Shown: positions 1 to 5,365 of the stretch, piece after piece | Position numbering within the stretch: the stretch's first letter is position 1 | How the letters are laid out: each line of letters starts with the position of its first letter | Source: Cyanobacteria bacterium UBA1221 | Lineage (GTDB): Bacteria > Cyanobacteriota > Vampirovibrionia > Gastranaerophilales > Gastranaerophilaceae | DNA length: 6,753 bases | Reading direction: 5' to 3' | NCBI GenBank assembly: GCA_002309425.1 | Contig: DBXD01000091.1 | Span: 500 to 7,252, forward strand | Program-made: the position numbers and the translations under genes | Notes under the pieces: generated by a model | What the model was told of the DNA's origin: nothing | Databases searched by the model: none | What the model saw: the letters and a program-made list of their open reading frames with translations, nothing else

Positions 1-446
1 TCAAAATCTTCCATTGCGATATAAAGCATTTCTTCAATTGCGGGCTTTAAGCGGTGAATTTCATCAATAAAAAGAATTTCTCCGCCCTGCAATGACATCA
101 GTATACCTATAATATCTCTTGGACGTTCGAGTGCGGGCGCTGAAGTTATCTTAATTTCAACTCCCATTTGCTGAGCGATTACCCCTGCAAGAGTAGTTTT
201 CCCTAATCCCGGAGGCCCGTAGAATAATAAGTGGTCTAACGGCTGTTCTCTTTTTTTTGCAGCTTCAATCGTAATTTTTAAAGTTTCTTTTAAAGCCGTT
301 TGTCCTATGTACGAGTCAAAACTCTTTGGGCGGATTGAATTTTCAAAAGTCATATCACTTTCGTTTACTTCGGGTTTAATCACAGGACTTTTTACATTTA
401 TATCAACTTTTTTAAAATTATTCTCTTCGTCGGTTATTATACTCAT
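1..446 (-). CDS. ruvB: Holliday junction branch-migration helicase RuvB, N-terminal part (runs off left edge)
   Basis: RuvB is the AAA+ motor that, with RuvA, drives branch migration of Holliday junctions during recombinational repair in the cytoplasm. Only the first 148 residues are in the window; the family is usually about 330-350 residues long. Visible motifs are the RPKSFDSYIGQ entry motif (39-49), Walker A GPPGLGKT (77-84, with the ATP-binding Lys83), the APALERPRD segment (103-111) and Walker B LFIDEIHRL (125-133, Asp128-Glu129). The APALERPRD form, in place of the more common GPA(L/I)E(R/K)xGD, resembles cyanobacterial RuvB as I remember it. The chosen AUG gives an N-terminus about 15 residues longer before Walker A than E. 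coli RuvB. No Shine-Dalgarno precedes it, but a -10 element sits 6 nt upstream. Met32 (AUG at 353-351) is an alternative start, but it leaves a shorter lead-in than usual. It is divergent from dapL. Confidence 0.96.
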   Translation of the reverse strand, partial: MSIITDEENNFKKVDINVKSPVIKPEVNESDMTFENSIRPKSFDSYIGQTALKETLKITIEAAKKREQPLDHLLFYGPPGLGKTTLAGVIAQQMGVEIKITSAPALERPRDIIGILMSLQGGEILFIDEIHRLKPAIEEMLYIAMEDF

Positions 447-462
447 ACTTTTATGTTATCAT
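434..462 (+). promoter_or_regulatory. predicted dapL promoter, extended -10
   Basis: TATCAT (457-462, 5/6 to TATAAT) is preceded by TGT (454-456), giving an extended -10. The 17-nt-spaced upstream hexamer TTATTA (434-439) is a poor -35 (3/6) and lies in the first codons of ruvB. The predicted start near 469 would give a leader of about 40 nt containing the dapL Shine-Dalgarno. The -10 overlaps the minus-strand ruvB -10 (453-458). Confidence 0.42.
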
Positions 463-482
463 GTAAACGGTAGTTAGGGCAA
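453..482 (-). promoter_or_regulatory. predicted ruvB promoter, extended -10, leaderless geometry
   Basis: Read on the minus strand there is TTGCCC (482-477, 4/6 to the -35 consensus), an 18-nt spacer, and TAACAT (458-453, 4/6 to TATAAT) preceded by TGA, which forms an extended -10 (TGnTAnnnT). The hexamer ends 6 nt before the AUG, so the expected start of transcription is about position 446, the A of the start codon. No Shine-Dalgarno is present. This is pattern matching on a sigma70-type consensus; no start site has been measured. Confidence 0.5.
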
Positions 483-498
483 TAAATTAAGTTTAGAT

Positions 499-504
499 AA
501 GGAG
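499..504 (+). promoter_or_regulatory. Shine-Dalgarno of dapL
   Basis: AAGGAG lies 5 nt before the AUG at 510. It is a near-perfect anti-16S match and fixes the dapL start. It contrasts with the absence of any such site before ruvB and before the gene starting at 1739. Confidence 0.85.
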
Positions 505-509
505 AAAGC

Positions 510-1679
510 ATGAAAGTATCAGAACGTTTGGAAAAAATCCCTCCGTATTTGTTTGCGGAAATAGACAGAAAAATTGCGGAAGCAAGGGCAAAAGGGTACG
601 ATATAATAAGTCTTGGTATAGGTGATCCCGATACTCCGACATTACAGCCGGTAATTGACGAGATGCACAAAGCGATTGATAACCCGAAAAATCACGACTA
701 TCCGCCTTATAACGGTACTGCGCAATTTAGGGGCGCAGCGGCAGACTGGATGAAAAAACGTTTTGGGGTTGAATTGAACCCTGATACCGAAGTTCTTGCA
801 AATATAGGCTCAAAAGAAACTATTGCGCATGTTTTCTTTGCTTATGTTGATAAGGGTGATTATACACTTGTTCCGGATCCCGGGTATCCCGTTTATCATA
901 ATGCAACGGTGTTTGCAGGTGGAACCCCGTATCATATGCCGCTGTTAGAAGAAAACGGATATCTCCCCGATTTTGATAAGATACCGGAAGATGTTGCAAG
1001 AAAATCAAAGTTGATGTTTTTAAATTACCCGAATAATCCGACAGGTGCTGTTGCGGATTTGGATTTTTGGAAGAAAGCCGTTGCTTTTTGTAAAAAATAT
1101 GATATTTTATTATGCTCTGATATGGCGTATTCAGAGATGACGTATGACGGATACAAAGCACCCTCTGTTTTGCAGGTTGAAGGCGGTAAAGACGTTGCAA
1201 TAGAATTTTATTCGCATTCAAAATCTTATAATATGACAGGCTGGCGTGTCGGATTTGTTTGCGGTAATGCAGATGCGGTAAAGGCTCTGGGAACAATTAA
1301 AAATAATATTGACAGCGGAACTTTTAAGGCTATTCAGCAGGCGGCTTCTGTTGCATTTACTATTGATCAGTCGTACATTGATAAGTTAAACGGAATGTAT
1401 CAGGAACGCCGTGATGTTATGGAAAAAGGTTTAAGAGAGCTGGGCTGGAACATCAAGCCGTCAAAAGCAACTTTTTACATTTGGATTCCCGTACCGAAAG
1501 GCTATACAAGTGAAACCTTTGCAACTCTGATGCTCGAAAAAGCACATCTCGTTGTTCCTCCCGGAAACGGCTACGGCAAATGCGGAGAAGGTTATATAAG
1601 AATTGCTCTTACTAAAGATGTTGAAACTTTGAATACTGCAATTCAGCGGATGAAAGATGCAGGTATCAGATACGAGTAA
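510..1679 (+). CDS. dapL: LL-diaminopimelate aminotransferase
   Basis: This is a PLP-dependent class I/II aminotransferase of 389 residues. DapL converts tetrahydrodipicolinate plus glutamate directly to LL-2,6-diaminopimelate plus 2-oxoglutarate, bypassing the succinyl/acetyl steps, and so supplies lysine and peptidoglycan. Visible signatures are GIGDP (36-40), the NYPNNPTGA motif (172-180), Asp204 in SDMAYSE (pairs with the pyridine nitrogen), the Schiff-base Lys238 in SHSKSYNMTGWR, phosphate-binding Arg246, and C-terminal Arg364 in GYIRIAL (substrate carboxylate). Length and the KLMFLNYPNNPTGAVA segment fit the shorter bacterial DapL type better than the roughly 410-residue plant/chlamydial type. 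A strong Shine-Dalgarno fixes the start. The gene looks intact. Sequence alone cannot fully exclude a related aspartate or aromatic aminotransferase, but the match to DapL is good. No lysine riboswitch can fit in the 63-nt upstream gap. Confidence 0.88.
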   Translation: MKVSERLEKIPPYLFAEIDRKIAEARAKGYDIISLGIGDPDTPTLQPVIDEMHKAIDNPKNHDYPPYNGTAQFRGAAADWMKKRFGVELNPDTEVLANIGSKETIAHVFFAYVDKGDYTLVPDPGYPVYHNATVFAGGTPYHMPLLEENGYLPDFDKIPEDVARKSKLMFLNYPNNPTGAVADLDFWKKAVAFCKKYDILLCSDMAYSEMTYDGYKAPSVLQVEGGKDVAIEFYSHSKSYNMTGWRVGFVCGNADAVKALGTIKNNIDSGTFKAIQQAASVAFTIDQSYIDKLNGMYQERRDVMEKGLRELGWNIKPSKATFYIWIPVPKGYTSETFATLMLEKAHLVVPPGNGYGKCGEGYIRIALTKDVETLNTAIQRMKDAGIRYE

Positions 1680-1689
1680 TATTATTACT
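1675..1689. repeat. AT-rich perfect inverted repeat over the dapL stop codon
   Basis: AGTAATA (1675-1681) is perfectly complementary to TATTACT (1683-1689) around a single central T (1682). It spans the dapL TAA stop. The stem is almost all A/T, the loop is too short unless inner pairs open, and no U-tract follows, so it does not look like an intrinsic terminator. It could be an operator half-site pair, or chance in AT-rich DNA. Confidence 0.4.
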
Positions 1690-1700
1690 AAGTGTTAAGT

Positions 1701-1732
1701 TTGTACATAAAAAGTATAGATTGTGATATAAT
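1701..1732 (+). promoter_or_regulatory. predicted promoter of the 1202-residue gene, perfect extended -10, leaderless geometry
   Basis: TGATATAAT (1724-1732) is a perfect extended -10. Its hexamer ends 6 nt before the AUG at 1739, so transcription is expected to begin at or next to the A of the start codon. TTGTAC (1701-1706) resembles a -35 (4/6), but the 20-nt spacer is too long to be ideal; extended -10 promoters can work with a weak -35. There is no Shine-Dalgarno between the -10 and the AUG. Confidence 0.62.
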
Positions 1733-1738
1733 TTTGCT

Positions 1739-4700
1739 ATGGAATGTCCAAAATGTGGGTTTGAAATAGACGACAATGCAACCAGTTGTCCGAATTGCAA
1801 AAAGGTGCTTAAGATTGTCTGTCCGAAATGTAAGACCTTAAATAAAACAAATACATGTAAGCGTTGCGGTTATGTTATCCTGACAAAGTGTCATAACTGC
1901 GGAAAAATCAGCCTTGCGGAAAAAGGCAAATGTAAGAAGTGCGGATTTGATTTGGAAAAAAGTGTAATCCTGAACGAATCAAATACGGATCAGTTTGTCT
2001 GTCTGCTTATTACGTTTCCCGCAATAAGCGAAATGACTCAGATTTTGGGCAGTGCAAGATTAGTAAATAAATTCAAAAATAATATAGATAAAATAATAGT
2101 AAGTAAAGCTAGAGAATCTTCGAGCCGTCGCCAGATTGTCGGGAAAAAGATTGTTATAAGATTTAATAAAGAGTATTCTTTTAAGGCTTCTGCAAAGGTT
2201 GCTATTGATACGGCAATAAATATTCTGACAGAAATAAGCAAGATGAATTATAAACTGACAAAAAAGAAAGATGCTACTGTCAGATGCAACATGTTTTTAA
2301 TGCAGCGTACGGCAGACGATGACCCTTATAATTTTGATGCAGGATTTAATGTCAGTATGATAAGCCATGGTGAAGACAGAAAATCGAGGGTTATGGGTTC
2401 GTTCCAGCTGGTAGCGGATAATCTTGTGGAAGAGGCTTTGAATAAAGATTATACGTTTGAACCTTTGAGTTCGGTTTCCGTTAATGGCGAGATGAGAGCC
2501 TTTTATCAGATTGATGTAAACAGGCATATAAATATTAATTATGCAGAGTTAGATGCAGAGTTCTGTGACCCTGCCGTTCCGAATTTTGTCCAGAATATGC
2601 TGGTAGAACAGGACAAACTTGATGGTACCGCTCTTAGCGCTCTTGGTAAACCTGCGGATCCTGATGAAATTTATGATATAGAAACAATTAATTTCAGTGA
2701 AATAAAGTGTGAATTTTTAAGAACAGAAAATATTGATGTCTTTTATCATGTCGCAAGCCGGCTTCAGGCATATCCAAAAGGTATTATTGCAATAAGAACT
2801 GACCCTCTGTATATTCCATACTCAACAAAGCTGCTTTCTGCGATAAATGATTTGAACCTGTACTCGAATATAATTACGGTAACATGTTATGAAGAGATGA
2901 AGTACTCCCCGTATTCATTTTTCCGTAATTTGGTTTCTGCTATTTTTGAATATACCGTTTCTCAGCAGTTGTTTGCCAGTAACGATTTTTCAATGTTTGC
3001 CTCTATTGATAAAGAGGGCATGATTCGGGACTTAATTACTTTCAAACAGAGAGATGAAAATCCGCAGGATACAAGGTATACATACTTTGACCTTTTCCTG
3101 ACAATGCTTCAGGCAATACCGAATACGCTTATTTATATTGAAAATTTTGATATGATTGACCAAAGTTCTTATGATGTTTTGCAATATCTTTTCAAAACTT
3201 TCGAACAGCTTGATATAAGTTATCTTGTTCAGTACGGAAAAGATTTCGGTCTGCACAAAGATATGCACTATCTGCTTACAAAACCATACTATACAGAGAT
3301 AACGCTGAAACCTACACCTTTTGAAAGAATGGTTGAAGAAAATCTGTCATACTATCGAAATGTAATGGATACGTTTTATTTCCAACGTATAGCAAAGTAT
3401 TCTTGCGGAAGTATTTTATTTTTGGATATAGCAATTCAATATTTAATTGAAAGCGGAGTCTTTATTTCTGATGGATATGAGATTTCTCTGGTATCTCCTA
3501 AAACGCTTATTATTCCTTCAAGTTTGAATAAACTGATAAAAAGACGTTTGGATTTATTAAAAGACTATCCTGATGATATTAAATTTTTGGCAACAGTAAT
3601 TTTACTCGGTACCAGAATTGACGAAGCTACAATTAAGTCTTTGGAATATGATAAGGTAAATGATATTTTAGACAGGTTAATTGATATGGGATATATATAT
3701 TACTATAATAATTGTATGTATTTCCCGAATTACAACTTGCTGAGAGAAAATCTGTTAAAAGTTTTGGATTCCACGGTATTGAAGGAAATTGCAAATGATT
3801 TATTTAACAAAGTTTATATCGAAGAAATGCCGAGTCCTGAAAAGGCTTTCTTATATAATTTGTTAAAAGATTATAAGTCTGAATTTATTGAGTGGGAAAA
3901 ACTCGCAAAAATAAATCTTTCTCTCGGTGACTTTAATGCATACTTAAATTGTGCAAACAAGATTCTTGCAATTCTTGATATGAATGATGATGAAAATGCT
4001 CAGGATGATATTGAGCAGTACAAGTTAGAGTTGTATGAGAATATCGCAGACAATATGTTCGATTTCGTTCCCGGCAAAACGTTCGATATTGCCGAGAAAA
4101 CGCTGATGTTCTTAGAGCAGACGACAGATAATGAGAAAATAATTAACCTGTGTAATAAATTAATACAGAGTTGTATGCAAGATGGCAGATATACTCAGGC
4201 ACTTGAATTGTCACATAAAATTCTTTCGCATCTGCCAAATTGTTCAATAGATCCTAATTCTACCAATTTTAATAAATATTTCTTCCTTATGAATATAGTA
4301 CACGTAGAAATATTATTTAATATAGGAGAATGGGAAGATTGTCTTGAAGTCGGGTATAATGTTTTAAATGTTATTAATCAGGATAATCTGGAATTTATGC
4401 GTCCCGATTATATGACAACAGAGCAGTTTGAGCAAATAATAATTGATACGATAGGATATATTGCCCTGTCAAACATCTTGCAGCTAAAAGGTAACGTAAG
4501 AGAATTTTTAAATCTGGTAAGGTCAGATTTCACAAATATTCCGCATTCTTATGATGCGTTCATTGCATTGGAAGAATTTATGTTCGGATACAGTCCTCAG
4601 TATGATGAGATGTTATTGACGGTAGATAATAAGTTTTCTGCGATAATATATCATATTATAGAAGCCTTTACAAGGTGTCAGCATGATTTTAATGTCTTTG

Positions 4701-5347
4701 CCGAGGAAATCTATGAAGCAAAAATATTGGCAAAGCAATATCATTTATCTCAGATAGAATTGTTTACCGATTTAATGATAGGATATGCGTACCTTAGGTT
4801 ATGTTCATTCAGAAAAGCTTCGGCAATAATATATCAGATAATCAGAACCGCTAATGAAAACGGACTTTCAAATTTGTTATATACCGCCTGGTTTGTGATG
4901 AGTGAATTGAATATGGCAGAGGGTAAATACATTGTAACAAGAGGTATCCTGAACAATTCGCTTATTCAGCTGGAAAAAACTCACAATTCAAATGATTATC
5001 TTTTAATGTTATTCAAATATAACATGTACAGGGTTCTGAAGTATAAGGGTGAAAATGAAGCTGCGGAAATCTGTCTTGCTCAGTCAAAATATATTGCGAA
5101 TAAACACGGTGTAAGATTCGTATTTGATACAAATCCTGAACATTATGTTCCGTTGGTTGATCCGGATGAAGAAGAAGGAAATCCTGACGGATTTACGACG
5201 GGTTCTCTTGAAGATTTGGCAAATTTACCTAATGCTGCCGATAGCCAGAGTGAGATTGAAGAAGCCGGATTCCATGAAAATTTTTCTGCGGATTTGGTTG
5301 ACATTAATTCCGATGATGGTACAATATCACCATCAACAAATTTATAA
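1739..5347 (+). CDS. zinc-ribbon / degenerate nucleotide-cyclase / degenerate STAND ATPase / TPR-like protein (1202 aa)
   Basis: I know no named gene for this protein. Domains in order: (a) residues 3-68, three CxxC...CxxC zinc ribbons (Cys3/6/17/20, 28/31/40/43, 51/54/65/68), Lys-rich; (b) about 84-260, a class III cyclase homology domain, recognisable from its beta strands and the FEPLSSVSVNGEMRAFYQI ending (240-258), but with Thr92, Lys136, Ser221, Leu224 and Asn228 where catalytic residues should be; (c) about 318-545, a STAND/AAA-like domain with a Walker B-like IYIENFDMID (465-474) but no P-loop at 353-364; (d) about 547-692, a winged-helix-like region; (e) about 695-1130, helical TPR-like repeats, for example GRYTQALELSHKIL (816-829); (f) 1131-1202, an acidic tail without Lys or Arg. 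No signal peptide or membrane segment is evident, so it is probably cytoplasmic. The start is fixed by the first ribbon beginning at Cys3. The architecture is that of cyclase-STAND-TPR signalling proteins; domain assignments are by eye. The inferred role is a non-catalytic sensor or scaffold. Confidence 0.85.
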   Translation: MECPKCGFEIDDNATSCPNCKKVLKIVCPKCKTLNKTNTCKRCGYVILTKCHNCGKISLAEKGKCKKCGFDLEKSVILNESNTDQFVCLLITFPAISEMTQILGSARLVNKFKNNIDKIIVSKARESSSRRQIVGKKIVIRFNKEYSFKASAKVAIDTAINILTEISKMNYKLTKKKDATVRCNMFLMQRTADDDPYNFDAGFNVSMISHGEDRKSRVMGSFQLVADNLVEEALNKDYTFEPLSSVSVNGEMRAFYQIDVNRHININYAELDAEFCDPAVPNFVQNMLVEQDKLDGTALSALGKPADPDEIYDIETINFSEIKCEFLRTENIDVFYHVASRLQAYPKGIIAIRTDPLYIPYSTKLLSAINDLNLYSNIITVTCYEEMKYSPYSFFRNLVSAIFEYTVSQQLFASNDFSMFASIDKEGMIRDLITFKQRDENPQDTRYTYFDLFLTMLQAIPNTLIYIENFDMIDQSSYDVLQYLFKTFEQLDISYLVQYGKDFGLHKDMHYLLTKPYYTEITLKPTPFERMVEENLSYYRNVMDTFYFQRIAKYSCGSILFLDIAIQYLIESGVFISDGYEISLVSPKTLIIPSSLNKLIKRRLDLLKDYPDDIKFLATVILLGTRIDEATIKSLEYDKVNDILDRLIDMGYIYYYNNCMYFPNYNLLRENLLKVLDSTVLKEIANDLFNKVYIEEMPSPEKAFLYNLLKDYKSEFIEWEKLAKINLSLGDFNAYLNCANKILAILDMNDDENAQDDIEQYKLELYENIADNMFDFVPGKTFDIAEKTLMFLEQTTDNEKIINLCNKLIQSCMQDGRYTQALELSHKILSHLPNCSIDPNSTNFNKYFFLMNIVHVEILFNIGEWEDCLEVGYNVLNVINQDNLEFMRPDYMTTEQFEQIIIDTIGYIALSNILQLKGNVREFLNLVRSDFTNIPHSYDAFIALEEFMFGYSPQYDEMLLTVDNKFSAIIYHIIEAFTRCQHDFNVFAEEIYEAKILAKQYHLSQIELFTDLMIGYAYLRLCSFRKASAIIYQIIRTANENGLSNLLYTAWFVMSELNMAEGKYIVTRGILNNSLIQLEKTHNSNDYLLMLFKYNMYRVLKYKGENEAAEICLAQSKYIANKHGVRFVFDTNPEHYVPLVDPDEEEGNPDGFTTGSLEDLANLPNAADSQSEIEEAGFHENFSADLVDINSDDGTISPSTNL
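5298..5325 (+). promoter_or_regulatory. predicted glgA promoter inside the upstream gene
   Basis: TTGACA (5298-5303, perfect -35) is followed by a 16-nt spacer and TACAAT (5320-5325, 5/6), preceded by TGG (5317-5319) to give an extended -10. It is the best sigma70-type match I found in the window. The predicted start near 5332 gives a leader of about 34 nt carrying the glgA Shine-Dalgarno. It sits in the codons for VDINSDDGTI of the acidic tail, so glgA can be expressed independently of the long gene. Confidence 0.6.
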
Positions 5348-5351
5348 TTTG

Positions 5352-5357
5352 AAGGAG
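5352..5357 (+). promoter_or_regulatory. Shine-Dalgarno of glgA
   Basis: AAGGAG lies 8 nt before the AUG at 5366, just after the TAA of the preceding gene (5345-5347). It fixes the glgA start. Confidence 0.85.
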
Positions 5358-5365
5358 AGTTATTA

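Noticed and set aside
447..509. Lysine riboswitch upstream of dapL
   Set aside because: The gap is only 63 nt, far too short for the lysine aptamer, and contains no GC-rich paired elements.
820..1296. 158-codon open frame antisense to dapL
   Set aside because: It lies wholly inside the clearly coding dapL on the other strand, its protein has no recognisable motif and looks like reverse-frame composition, and no start signals support it.
1680..1738. Rho-independent terminator after dapL
   Set aside because: The only hairpin-like repeat is almost all A/T with no usable loop and no U-tract, so termination cannot be claimed.
1988..2518. Active adenylate/guanylate cyclase
   Set aside because: The fold-level pattern is present, but none of the metal-binding Asp or transition-state Asn/Arg residues can be found at the aligned positions.
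2038..3268. Three minus-strand frames of 67-78 codons inside the long gene
   Set aside because: They are shadows of the long plus-strand coding region, without motifs or translation signals.
5343..5348. Perfect TATAAT overlapping the stop codon of the long gene as a second glgA promoter
   Set aside because: No acceptable -35 at 16-18 nt and no TG extension; a start from it would leave a leader of about 10 nt that loses part of the Shine-Dalgarno.
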